Below, in pieces: positions 6,181 through 13,746 of a stretch of 20,477 bases of DNA. The stretch is from NCBI GenBank assembly GCA_051275515.1, contig JBNMOT010000055.1, positions 1-20,477 of the forward strand. The letters run 5' to 3'. A program made the position numbers and the translations under genes. Below the pieces are notes generated by a model. The model did no database searches. It was given only the letters and a program-made list of their open reading frames with translations, and was not told the DNA's origin. Every line of letters starts with the position of its first letter. Position 1 is the stretch's first letter. The stretch comes from Oleispira sp051275515. GTDB lineage: Bacteria > Pseudomonadota > Gammaproteobacteria > Pseudomonadales > Oceanobacteraceae.

Positions 6181-7359
6181 CTAAGATGTTATTCGCATGT
6201 ATTCAGAGACAATATTCGGGATTTTGTCTAAATTGCCATTTCTAAATCCGGCAGTGTAAGTCGACTTAATGTGAGCATCTTGTTTGTCGCCACCTATGCT
6301 GCGGTCAATTTTTAATGACTGATCAAGTGATGGGTTGATAAAACATTCATTAAATATTTTTCCATTAGTTGCTAGCATCATGTATTTTATTCGAATGCAT
6401 TGATAGCATGTTCCGCAATTTTCAGGTCTGACCTTTTTATCTTTGCATAATGATAGAGATTGTAACGCAAGTTCATTTGCTAAAATACTTGGTAGTTTTT
6501 CTGCGCGAGTAACGTCATTGCCATAGCTTTCTATTCGAAAGTCGCCAGAATCGTAAAGTTGATCTGTAGCGATGGATGATCCATAGGGAAGTGCTTCGAA
6601 TTGCTGATAAAGAGAAAAGTCAGCTGCCATAGTTACATCGCGATATTTCTTAATAAACAGAAAGCTTACCGAAGAAAGTAAAAAAACAAATGATAGACGG
6701 GGAGCAATTTTAAAGGTCTTGTATATGTCAAAAGCATTTGATCTAACAGTTATTCTTTTGTTAGCATATTCAACTGCTAGAATGTCAGTCTTTTCAATTG
6801 CTTTTTCGAATCTATCTTGATCGGATATTTTATAATCCATTCCCTGTATGGTTAATAGGTCTGGTTTTTCTTGGAAATTTTTATTTAAAATCGTATAGGT
6901 AGAATCTACGCCGCCGCTAAATAATAATAATTGTTTTTTTTCTTCGTGACTCTCCATATCACGGTATTGGCTAAAATCAACATTTACTAAGGAATATTTT
7001 TTAGGTAACCAGCATGCCCACACGTCTGACAATCTTTCTGCATTCTTCTTCGTTTGTATCGTTCCTTGGCCATGGATCATTAGGCTTTTATTTTTAACCA
7101 TTGCTATCGGCAAGAAAATCCATGCTGCAAAATCCATAAATCCAATATATGGATTAGACGCTCCCTGACAATCGAAATAGAAAGTTTCGTTACCAGAAGA
7201 TAAATAAACTTCATTTTTTTCTTGGAAAGCATACACATTAATGCAGTTGTTATTGGTCTTCTTACTTTTTATACTAGCTTCATAAGATTTTATCTTGCCA
7301 AGCACTTCGCGGCTCAACTTTTTATCAAGCTTAAAAATTTTGTTAATGATTTTTTTCAT
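6181..7359 (-). CDS. QueC-like PP-loop ATPase domain protein with C-terminal Cys4 motif
   Basis: Counting from a TTG at 7374 (397 residues; the ATG at 7359 is residue 6 and is preferred), the PP-loop signature LLLFSGGVDSTYTIL lies at 149-163. It binds ATP in enzymes that adenylate a substrate, such as QueC, TilS and NadE. Near the C-terminus, C310 followed by C320-G-x-C323-x2-C326-x-R matches the zinc site of QueC-type proteins. 'YGSSIATDQLYDSGDF' and R290-AEKLP in between are family positions. The first 140 residues are an extra domain absent from QueC, with 'DVWACWLPKKYSLVNV' near its end. I recall similar proteins in surface-polysaccharide clusters without assigned function; a queuosine role is unlikely without queD/queE/queF nearby. 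The gene follows the ParB-like gene closely and is AT-rich like it. No convincing Shine-Dalgarno precedes either start. Confidence 0.75.
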   Translation of the reverse strand: MKKIINKIFKLDKKLSREVLGKIKSYEASIKSKKTNNNCINVYAFQEKNEVYLSSGNETFYFDCQGASNPYIGFMDFAAWIFLPIAMVKNKSLMIHGQGTIQTKKNAERLSDVWACWLPKKYSLVNVDFSQYRDMESHEEKKQLLLFSGGVDSTYTILNKNFQEKPDLLTIQGMDYKISDQDRFEKAIEKTDILAVEYANKRITVRSNAFDIYKTFKIAPRLSFVFLLSSVSFLFIKKYRDVTMAADFSLYQQFEALPYGSSIATDQLYDSGDFRIESYGNDVTRAEKLPSILANELALQSLSLCKDKKVRPENCGTCYQCIRIKYMMLATNGKIFNECFINPSLDQSLKIDRSIGGDKQDAHIKSTYTAGFRNGNLDKIPNIVSEYMRITS

Positions 7360-7390
7360 TATGTTGAGTACCAAGTAAAATATTTAGTAG

Positions 7391-8287
7391 CTAAGTATTA
7401 TCGCTAATTAATGTGGAATAGGAACTTCCTCTTAATATTCTATCAAAAATATTAAGAGCGTCATTTTTTGAAAAAAGACCGTTTTTAACATTTGGCCAAA
7501 ATTCAACATCTGATCGACGGATAAACAATGCAGAAGATCGAGATCTCAATGCCACTGGAATTTTTTTATACTCTAACGCCGCCAAGGAGGAGAAACGATG
7601 TTTCCCTCCGATGTTCACCCACACCCAGTCATCGTCAGAAATTAAAAATTGACCATGTATATAGCCATATTGTTCAGGCTTGTAACCATTATTTTTAATA
7701 TTTTTGTACACAGAGATTAAACGTTGGTATTCCTGTAAACCTAGGTCTTCTGACACAGGGCCAAAAAATTGCCATCCGAAGTTGTCTTTTTCAGGTAATC
7801 CTAGCTTATGGGCTTCTTTTGATAAAAGACTTTTAGCCGATATATCTACACAAATTTTAGGCAGTTTAACTTCAGGAGTAGATGTGCCCCAGGGTAACAC
7901 TGTTGCCATGGGGTGGTGCTTACTTAGTGAGGCATTATCACTTTTGAGTACGGATTGCATTGAAGTGGGACAATATTGATTATAGTAAGCTGCTAAAACA
8001 GAGTTGGAGTAGTTAGATTTATTTTTGGCATACTCCTTAAGTGTATTTACAAAAGGGTTTCCGTGTATTGTGAAACCTAGCATGTGAGAACGGCAGCGTT
8101 CAATCGGGATTATAGCAGCGGCCCCTGTAAAATTTGAATACAATAAATCTAGAGGTTCTTTTTTATTGGATAAATCATATGTAGAAGTTGCATATTTATC
8201 TTGAGAAAAAAGACTTTTGATACTTCTAAGTTTCACATTAGGCCTGCGATTTCGAACTGAGTATGCTGCTAAAAATAGCATATCCAT
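7391..8287 (-). CDS. uncharacterised protein with ParB/sulfiredoxin-fold-like core
   Basis: A 298-residue protein. The recognisable part is residues about 180-250: 'LQEYQRLISVYKNIKNNGY', then YIHGQFLISDDDWVWVNIGG, then GKHRFSSLAALEYKKIPV. This order (a residue pair E-x2-R-L, a helix, a strand, G-x-HR and an A-L-x-Y-x-x-I-P-V ending) resembles the ParB/Srx fold, where the G-x-HR loop binds nucleotide phosphate. Family relatives include CTP-binding ParB, sulfiredoxin and the serine kinases SerK and SbnI. There is no helix-turn-helix, so chromosome partitioning is not suggested. The N-terminal 170 residues are unfamiliar. Start: ATG 8287, directly preceded by an in-frame TGA; ATG 8281 is an alternative and neither has a good Shine-Dalgarno. 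It is upstream of the PP-loop gene with a gap of about 16-31 bases, so the two are probably one operon. Confidence 0.6.
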   Translation of the reverse strand: MDMLFLAAYSVRNRRPNVKLRSIKSLFSQDKYATSTYDLSNKKEPLDLLYSNFTGAAAIIPIERCRSHMLGFTIHGNPFVNTLKEYAKNKSNYSNSVLAAYYNQYCPTSMQSVLKSDNASLSKHHPMATVLPWGTSTPEVKLPKICVDISAKSLLSKEAHKLGLPEKDNFGWQFFGPVSEDLGLQEYQRLISVYKNIKNNGYKPEQYGYIHGQFLISDDDWVWVNIGGKHRFSSLAALEYKKIPVALRSRSSALFIRRSDVEFWPNVKNGLFSKNDALNIFDRILRGSSYSTLISDNT

Positions 8288-8320
8288 TCAGTATGAGCCA
8301 TTTAATAATGAATCATGAAA

Positions 8321-8349
8321 AGCATAATGCAAGGTATTTAAGTAATCAA
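8321..8349 (-). promoter_or_regulatory. candidate promoter of the ParB-like/PP-loop operon
   Basis: On the - strand TTGATT (8349-8344), 17 bases, then TATGCT (8326-8321) give a moderate sigma70 match about 35 bases before the ATG at 8287. The rest of 8288-8462 is AT-rich with one weak 7-bp inverted repeat (AATAAAG 8411-8417 with CTTTATT 8426-8432) and no gene. Confidence 0.35.
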
Positions 8350-8462
8350 ATTTATACATTTATTGATTTATTGCGGTATGTCTGAAATGTTGAAGTTTCT
8401 TTATTTGGACAATAAAGATTAGCAACTTTATTGCTGTCGTCATCATTTGGTGATGTTTACAT

Positions 8463-9166
8463 TTAACCTTGGAAGCTACTGGGTGTTGTTTTTTTCGGTT
8501 TTAACCGACTCACTCCTAGTATGACCAAGACCATGCCTAATCCGTGATAAAAAGTGAATAATTCATTCAATAGCACAACGGCCCTTATGCTGGCCACTAT
8601 TGGACCAACGGTGCCCGTTAATGCGGCATTAGTTGCGCCGATGCGCTACCACTTCACTGATCATAATAGATGGCATAAGAAAGCGCACTTAATAGAATTA
8701 ATACGCAGCCATGAAGGGCCTGCTCTCCTTGCAGGCTTAAGTCTCGTAAAACAATGCAGATAATACCCGCATAGCATAATGCTAAGGCACTTATTTGCTG
8801 GCGTGTAACCTTATGTTTGAAAATGATTGCACCCCATATGACAACTAAGGGGGCTAAGCATATAAAATGATGCGTTCTAATTGAGTATTTGCCCGCTCTA
8901 AGCCTTTTAAATCCAAAAACCTTGCGAGGTAATTCCCAAATAAACCGACAAACGCAGCGCCAAGCCAATGTCTCAAGGGCAGTCCAGCTTTTTGTTGCAG
9001 AAGCTGTTGTTTCTGAATCAGTATTGTACCTATCAGTAAATACACCGGAAGAGCCAGGGTCATACGCCCATTTAATGATAATAGGCTTGCAAGAAAAGAG
9101 TAAAGCCGCCCCTATGGCGAAAGCAAACCCTTGCTTATTGGCATTATCGATACTTGAATGATTCAT
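8463..9166 (-). pseudogene. decayed DMT-superfamily (EamA) transporter
   Basis: Reading the - strand in pieces reconstructs an EamA drug/metabolite transporter. From the ATG at 9166: 'GFAFAIGAALLFSCKPIIIK' (first helix). From 9063, in another frame: MTLALPVYLLIGTILIQ through 'LGAAFVGLFGNYLARFLDL' to ERIILYA then TAG. From about 8857, back in the first frame: LAPLVVIWGAIIFKHKVT to 'LLSALSYAIYY' then stop near 8654. After two more shifts: IGATNAALTGTVGPIVAS through 'LLNELFTFYHGLGMVLVILG' to TAA at 8463-8465. About a dozen codons seem lost between helix 1 and MTLALP. At least four disruptions mean no working product. The order of pieces matches an intact family member of about 240-290 residues. 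Shorter open frames on the opposite strand here are chance. Confidence 0.85.
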
Positions 9167-9281
9167 ATAATTCTTTTAATAAACTCGTTGAGCGCAAACA
9201 AGGCAATACAGACTGGCCAATCCTCGTGGGGACCGATAATGCCAGTATCGACACTTTTTAACCATTTGGTACAAGTTTCAT

Positions 9282-9310
9282 TTGTTCGCAAGGGCCAAAA
9301 TCCGTATAGT
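9282..9310 (+). promoter_or_regulatory. candidate pyrG promoter
   Basis: TTGTTC (9282-9287), exactly 17 bases, then TATAGT (9305-9310) lie about 70 bases before the pyrG ATG. The rest of 9167-9377 holds no gene I can support. Confidence 0.45.
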
Positions 9311-9377
9311 GTAACGCCATCTTCTGCAGAAACTTGCGTTCTGTAATTTAACATTTTCTCCAGTTTTCGGATCCTGT

Positions 9378-11000
9378 ATGACACGTTATATCTTTGTCAC
9401 GGGCGGTGTTGTTTCCTCGTTAGGAAAAGGCATTGCATCGGCTTCATTAGCCGCAATTTTAGAAGCTCGTGGCCTTAAGGTTACTATGCTGAAGCTGGAC
9501 CCTTATATTAACGTCGATCCAGGTACCATGAGCCCGTTTCAGCACGGTGAGGTATTCGTTACTGAAGATGGCGCTGAAACTGACTTAGACTTGGGTCATT
9601 ACGAACGTTTCATCAATACCAAAATGTCACGTCGTAATAACTTCACTACTGGCCGTATCTATACCGACGTGCTTGCAAAAGAGCGTCGTGGTGATTATCT
9701 AGGCGGTACAGTTCAGGTAATTCCTCATATCACAGACGAAATTAAGCGTCGTGTTATAGAAGGTGCTGAAGGTTCTGATGTCGCCCTAGTAGAGATCGGC
9801 GGCACGGTAGGTGATATTGAATCCCAGCCTTTCCTTGAAGCTGTGCGCCAGATGAAAGTTGAGTTAGGTTCTAAGCGTGCTTTATCCGTGCATCTTACGT
9901 TAGTGCCTTATATCGCGACAGCTGGCGAGACTAAAACTAAGCCGACTCAGCACTCTGTTAAAGAGATGCGTACCATTGGCCTTCAGCCAGATGTATTGAT
10001 CTGTCGCAGCGATCACAAAATTGATGCTTCTTCTTTGCGTAAAATTTCCTTGTTCACCAACGTGGAAGAGCGTGCGGTGATTCCGTTGGAAGATGCCGAT
10101 ACGATCTACAAGATTCCGGGTGTGTTACACGAAGCCGGGCTTGATGATCTGATCGTTGAAAAGTTTGATTTAAGCTGTCACGAACCTGATTTAAGCGATT
10201 GGGATGAAGTGATTGATGCTAAGTTAAATCCTGTGCAGCAAGTTAATATCGCCATGGTGGGTAAATACATGGAGTTGTTGGATGCTTATAAGTCGTTGAT
10301 CGAAGCGGTTGATCACGCCGGTATTCATCATAAAGCGAAAGTAAATATTCAATTTATCGATGCTGAAGTGATTGAACGCCAAGGCACTGATATCTTAAAG
10401 GGTAAAGACGCCATTCTTGTTCCGGGTGGTTTTGGCCATCGTGGCGTAGAAGGTAAAATCAGAACGGTTCAGTTTGCTCGTGAAAACAAGGTACCTTTCT
10501 TAGGTATTTGTTTAGGTATGCAATCCGCGGTTATTGAATTCGCACGAAACGTCATGGGCTGGGAAGACGCTCACTCTACCGAGTTTGACGCGGATACGAC
10601 ACACCCCGTAGTGGGTTTGATCACTGAGTGGACTGACGCGACAGGCAATACTGAAGTGCGTGATACCAATTCTGATCTAGGGGGCACTATGCGCCTCGGC
10701 GGACAAGAGTGCCGCTTAGCGGAAGGCTCAAATACGGCTACTGCTTACGGCAAAGAAGTTATTGTAGAACGTCATCGTCACCGTTACGAAGTGAACGCGA
10801 CTATTATTGCGGAACTGGAAAAAGCCGGTTTACGTATTGCCGGTCGTTCTATCGATGGTGATTTGGTTGAAGTGGTCGAAGTGATTGATCACCCATGGTT
10901 TGTCGGTTGTCAGTTCCACCCAGAATTTACCTCTACGCCACGTCATGGACATGGATTATTCAGTGCTTTTATCAATGCGGCGATCGAACACAAAGCCTAA
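9378..11000 (+). CDS. pyrG: CTP synthase (glutamine hydrolysing)
   Basis: PyrG aminates UTP to CTP with ATP and glutamine, the last step of pyrimidine nucleotide synthesis. At 540 residues it is of normal length (E. coli 545). The synthetase half has FVTGGVVSSLGKGI (residues 6-19) and the allosteric/UTP segment 'IEIGGTVGDIESQPFLEA' with 'GETKTKPTQHSVKEMR'. The amidotransferase half has the nucleophile C378 in FLGICLGMQ and the partners H514 and E516 in FHPEF. The ATG at 9378 has GGAT six to nine bases upstream. The sequence is intact. From memory, pseudomonads carry kdsA between this gene and eno; here eno follows directly after a 113-base gap. Confidence 0.98.
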   Translation: MTRYIFVTGGVVSSLGKGIASASLAAILEARGLKVTMLKLDPYINVDPGTMSPFQHGEVFVTEDGAETDLDLGHYERFINTKMSRRNNFTTGRIYTDVLAKERRGDYLGGTVQVIPHITDEIKRRVIEGAEGSDVALVEIGGTVGDIESQPFLEAVRQMKVELGSKRALSVHLTLVPYIATAGETKTKPTQHSVKEMRTIGLQPDVLICRSDHKIDASSLRKISLFTNVEERAVIPLEDADTIYKIPGVLHEAGLDDLIVEKFDLSCHEPDLSDWDEVIDAKLNPVQQVNIAMVGKYMELLDAYKSLIEAVDHAGIHHKAKVNIQFIDAEVIERQGTDILKGKDAILVPGGFGHRGVEGKIRTVQFARENKVPFLGICLGMQSAVIEFARNVMGWEDAHSTEFDADTTHPVVGLITEWTDATGNTEVRDTNSDLGGTMRLGGQECRLAEGSNTATAYGKEVIVERHRHRYEVNATIIAELEKAGLRIAGRSIDGDLVEVVEVIDHPWFVGCQFHPEFTSTPRHGHGLFSAFINAAIEHKA

Positions 11001-11049
11001 TTAATAGAAAAAGAATGAATTACGTTAATACTGTTTAAAATATAGAGCA

Positions 11050-11081
11050 CGCCGCGTTGATCGCTATTCGCACCCGCGGCG
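11050..11081 (+). other. GC-rich hairpin in the eno leader
   Basis: CGCCGCG (11050-11056) pairs perfectly with CGCGGCG (11075-11081) over an 18-base loop, in an otherwise AT-rich spacer. It ends 18 bases before the eno ribosome binding site. No T tract follows, so it is not a typical terminator; a role in mRNA stability or translation is possible. Confidence 0.45.
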
Positions 11082-11098
11082 CAGTCAGATTAAAATAC

Positions 11099-11105
11099 GG
11101 AGAAG
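11099..11105 (+). promoter_or_regulatory. ribosome binding site that fixes the eno start
   Basis: GGAGAAG lies eight bases before the ATG at 11114. It shows that the in-frame TTG at 11057, which would add 19 residues overlapping the leader hairpin, is not the start. Confidence 0.8.
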
Positions 11106-11113
11106 ACAGTTAC

Positions 11114-12406
11114 ATGGCTAACATTATTGATATCAGAGCACGCGAAGTTTTAGATTCACGTGGCAACCCTACCATCGAAGCTGACGTTACATTAGAAGGC
11201 GGTTTCTTTGGCACAGCTTGTGCTCCTTCTGGCGCATCAACGGGTTCCCGCGAAGCGTTAGAATTACGTGATGGCGATAAAGGCCGTTATTTAGGTAAGG
11301 GCGTATTGAAAGCCGTTGCCAATGTAAATGATGTCATTAAACCGGTATTAATGGGCATGAATGCGCTAGATCAAAGCGCGCTTGATCACAAAATGCTTGA
11401 GCTAGACGGCACTGATAACAAAGCGACGTTAGGGGCTAACGCTATTTTGGCGGTATCACTTGCGGCGGCTAAGGCGGCGGCGGTTGCGAAAGGCGTTGAG
11501 TTGTATGAGCACATTGCGGATCTAAACGGTACGCCAGGTCAGTACTCTATGCCATTGCCTATGATGAACATCATCAACGGTGGCGAGCACGCTGATAATA
11601 ACGTTGATATCCAAGAATTTATGGTGCAGCCAGTGTCTGCTCCTTCTTTTGCGGAAGCACTTCGCGCCGGCGCTGAAATCTTCCATAGTTTGAAGAAAGT
11701 TTTAAGCGACCAAGGCATGAGCACTTCAGTGGGCGACGAAGGGGGGTTTGCCCCCAATTTAGCGTCTAACGCTGATGCACTAGCGGCCATTAAAGTAGCG
11801 GTTGCCAATGCGGGTTATGAGTTGGGTAAAGACATTACGCTGGCGCTTGATTGCGCGGCGACTGAATTCTATGTTGATGGCAAATATGACATGAAGGGTG
11901 AAGGCAAGGTTTTCACCTCTAACGAATTCTCTGATTATCTAGCTGAGCTATGTGAGTTGTACCCAATCGCGTCTATTGAAGACGGTTTGGACGAGTCTGA
12001 TTGGGAAGGTTGGAAGTATCAGACTGATATTCTAGGCAAGAAAGTACAATTGGTGGGTGATGATTTGTTCGTTACTAATACAGCAATCTTGAAAGAAGGC
12101 ATCGAGAAAGGTGTTGCTAACTCTATCTTGATTAAGTTTAACCAGATAGGTTCTCTCACTGAAACGCTAGCGGCGATTCAGATGGCAAAAGAGGCAGGTT
12201 ATACGGTTGTTATTTCTCACCGCAGTGGTGAAACTGAAGATACCACCATCGCTGATTTGGCGGTGGGCACGTGTGCTGGTCAAATTAAGACAGGCTCTTT
12301 ATGTCGCAGCGATCGTGTTTCTAAGTACAACCGTCTATTGCGCATCGAAGAGCAATTAGCCGGAAAAGCACCTTACATTGGTTTGAAAGAAATTAAGGGT
12401 CAGTAA
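11114..12406 (+). CDS. eno: enolase
   Basis: Enolase converts 2-phosphoglycerate to phosphoenolpyruvate in glycolysis and is also a component of the RNA degradosome in E. coli. From ATG 11114 the protein has 430 residues (E. coli 432) and begins MANIIDIRAREVLDSRGNPT, as expected. Catalytic E209 lies in GDEGGFAPN and K341 in ILIKFNQIG. Magnesium ligands fall at D246, E289 and D316. The signature ILIKFNQIGSLTET is intact. It lies downstream of pyrG and is closed by a hairpin terminator at 12473-12519. The leader holds the hairpin at 11050-11081. No unusual feature in the coding region. Confidence 0.98.
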   Translation: MANIIDIRAREVLDSRGNPTIEADVTLEGGFFGTACAPSGASTGSREALELRDGDKGRYLGKGVLKAVANVNDVIKPVLMGMNALDQSALDHKMLELDGTDNKATLGANAILAVSLAAAKAAAVAKGVELYEHIADLNGTPGQYSMPLPMMNIINGGEHADNNVDIQEFMVQPVSAPSFAEALRAGAEIFHSLKKVLSDQGMSTSVGDEGGFAPNLASNADALAAIKVAVANAGYELGKDITLALDCAATEFYVDGKYDMKGEGKVFTSNEFSDYLAELCELYPIASIEDGLDESDWEGWKYQTDILGKKVQLVGDDLFVTNTAILKEGIEKGVANSILIKFNQIGSLTETLAAIQMAKEAGYTVVISHRSGETEDTTIADLAVGTCAGQIKTGSLCRSDRVSKYNRLLRIEEQLAGKAPYIGLKEIKGQ

Positions 12407-12472
12407 TTAACTGATTAGCAGGCGGCGGCTTAGTCTGTCGCTGAAGCAACTTGATTGATTACAAATCATGAG

Positions 12473-12519
12473 AAAGGGAAGTTGAATTTTTATTTCGATA
12501 AAGGTTCACTTCCCTTTTT
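12473..12519 (+). terminator. Rho-independent terminator after eno
   Basis: AAAGGGAAGT (12473-12482) pairs with ACTTCCCTTT (12508-12517), and nearby GAA/TTC can extend it with a bulge. T's run to 12519. The loop is long (25 bases), but the position 66 bases after the eno stop fits. Confidence 0.65.
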
Positions 12520-12566
12520 GCTTATGTCGTAAACTAAATAATAATGATAGATAGGGGGAACGTAAC

Positions 12567-12851
12567 ATGACTTTAAAATTGATTTTATCTTTATCTGTCC
12601 CCGTGCTTTTCATTCTCGTTTTACAATACCGTTTTTGGTGGGACGATACCGGGGTCGTTGCAAGCTGGCAGTTACAGCAGCAAATGACCGAGCTTGAGCA
12701 AGATATTGCGGCTCAGCAAGTGCGCAATGATTGGTTACGCGCCGAGGTGGATGATCTTCATCGCAGTGATGAATTGATCGAAGAGAAAGCTCGTGAAGAT
12801 TTAGGTTTTATTGGTAAAGATGAAAGCTTTTATCTCATCCTTGATAAATAG
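12567..12851 (+). CDS. ftsB: cell division protein FtsB
   Basis: FtsB is a small bitopic inner-membrane protein of the FtsQ-FtsB-FtsL divisome complex, which activates septal peptidoglycan synthesis. The 94-residue product has a short N-terminus, one transmembrane helix (about residues 4-21), then a coiled coil (about 33-65, 'QLQQQMTELEQDIAAQQVRN'), and the typical end 'IEEKAREDLGFIGKDESFY'. Length is close to the family (E. coli 103). The ATG at 12567 follows a strong GGGGGA site. Its last codons and stop are the first unit of a 15-nt tandem repeat. It lies next to ispD as in many gammaproteobacteria. TTGCTT (12518-12523) and AATAAT (12540-12545) may form a weak promoter. Confidence 0.95.
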   Translation: MTLKLILSLSVPVLFILVLQYRFWWDDTGVVASWQLQQQMTELEQDIAAQQVRNDWLRAEVDDLHRSDELIEEKAREDLGFIGKDESFYLILDK

Positions 12852-12911
12852 TCTTCTGATAAATAGGTTCCTGATAAATGGGTTCCTGATCAATAGAAAC
12901 CTTTGATAAAA
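12842..12911. repeat. 15-nt degenerate tandem repeat across the ftsB stop codon
   Basis: Copies of TGATAAATAG start at 12842, 12857, 12872 (as TGATAAATGG), 12887 (as TGATCAATAG), and a weaker one at 12904. The first four are spaced exactly 15 bases apart. The unit is close to TTCCTGATAAATAGG. The first copy encodes the ftsB ending Asp-Lys-stop, so the later copies look like duplications of the gene end. Confidence 0.8.
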
Positions 12912-12945
12912 AATAGCGTAAATACACCCAGAATGCGGTAATAAC

Positions 12946-13731
12946 ATGCCTTTCAGTTCAATTAATACATGGTTAGTATTACCCGCGGCGGGCACCGGCT
13001 CGCGCATGCAAGCCGATCGTCCTAAACAATACTTATTCATGACGGTTAAAGGGATTACTAAAACGGTTATTGAGCATACGCTGGACCATGTTTTAGCCTA
13101 TACCCCCTCTTCAAGTTCTAATGCCATCGGTTTCGGTTTTTACAAGGCGGTCGTGGTTGTCACGAAGGGCGATCCTTATTGGCAAGAAATTAGTATGGCC
13201 CGTGGCTACGAGAAAGATGAGCGCATTGTCGTCGTTGAAGGCGGCAGTGAACGTTGTTACTCGGTATTAAATGCTTTAAACGCGATACATGAAAGTGAGT
13301 CGCAAGATAACGCTTGGGTGGCAGTGCACGATGTTGCTCGCCCTTGTTTGTCATTTGATGATTTGGATAAATTGTTTGCAGCGTTAGAAAATTATAATGA
13401 GGGTGGCATTCTAGCGACCCCAGTACGCGATACGATGAAGCGCGGCAATGTTCGCGTTGAAACCCCTGTCCAAGAGTTTGCTACTTGTATTAATCATACG
13501 GTTAATCGCGATCAGCTGTGGCATGCATTAACGCCGCAGATGTTTCCGCTTCACTCTTTGCTTAATAATTTACAGTCTGCTTTAGCAAAGGGTTTTGAAG
13601 TAACGGACGAAGCCTCTGCTATGGAGCATGGCGGTGCTAAGCCTAAGTTGGTGAGCGGACGCAGTGATAATGTGAAAATTACTCGTCCAGAAGATTTGAA
13701 ATTAGCAGAATTTTATCTAAATAATTTTTAA
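12946..13731 (+). CDS. ispD: 2-C-methyl-D-erythritol 4-phosphate cytidylyltransferase
   Basis: IspD couples MEP to CTP to give CDP-ME in the non-mevalonate isoprenoid pathway. The nucleotide-binding loop is LPAAGTGSRMQADRPKQYL (residues 12-30) with R20 and K27 in the expected catalytic places. Farther on are 'WVAVHDVARPCLS', ATPVRDTMKR, 'TPQMFPL' and 'VTDEASAME', and the end carries 'NVKITRPEDLKLAE'. At 261 residues it is longer than E. coli IspD (236); the extra part is mainly the serine-rich stretch around residues 53-66. The ATG at 12946 has only a weak upstream site. ispF follows 15 bases after the stop; their products act two steps apart in the same pathway. Confidence 0.96.
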   Translation: MPFSSINTWLVLPAAGTGSRMQADRPKQYLFMTVKGITKTVIEHTLDHVLAYTPSSSSNAIGFGFYKAVVVVTKGDPYWQEISMARGYEKDERIVVVEGGSERCYSVLNALNAIHESESQDNAWVAVHDVARPCLSFDDLDKLFAALENYNEGGILATPVRDTMKRGNVRVETPVQEFATCINHTVNRDQLWHALTPQMFPLHSLLNNLQSALAKGFEVTDEASAMEHGGAKPKLVSGRSDNVKITRPEDLKLAEFYLNNF

Positions 13732-13746
13732 ACGAGAGGTATGTCG

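Noticed and set aside
6181..7374. True QueC (queuosine pathway)
   Set aside because: Extra N-terminal domain of about 140 residues and no queD, queE or queF nearby; only the PP-loop and Cys4 motifs are shared.
7391..8287. Chromosome-partitioning ParB
   Set aside because: Only the G-x-HR core resembles ParB; there is no helix-turn-helix, no parA neighbour and no parS-like site.
8411..8432. AATAAAG/CTTTATT inverted repeat as a terminator
   Set aside because: Seven A/T-rich base pairs with no adjacent T tract; too weak to call.
8554..8763. 69-codon open frame on the + strand
   Set aside because: It is the complement of the C-terminal part of the decayed EamA transporter, whose - strand reading gives clear family sequence.
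9163..9384. 73-codon open frame on the - strand between the dead transporter and pyrG
   Set aside because: No recognisable domain; it overlaps the likely pyrG promoter and start codon, and its end overlaps the pseudogene start. Taken as chance or as part of the decayed region.
11057..11113. TTG start giving enolase 19 extra residues
   Set aside because: The ATG at 11114 has a strong GGAGAAG site and gives the conserved MANIIDIRAREV start; the extension overlaps a leader hairpin.
12801..13040. 79-codon open frame on the - strand with repeats such as RNPFIRNLFIRRLFIK
   Set aside because: The repeated peptide is only the complement of the 15-nt DNA repeat; the frame also overlaps ftsB and ispD.
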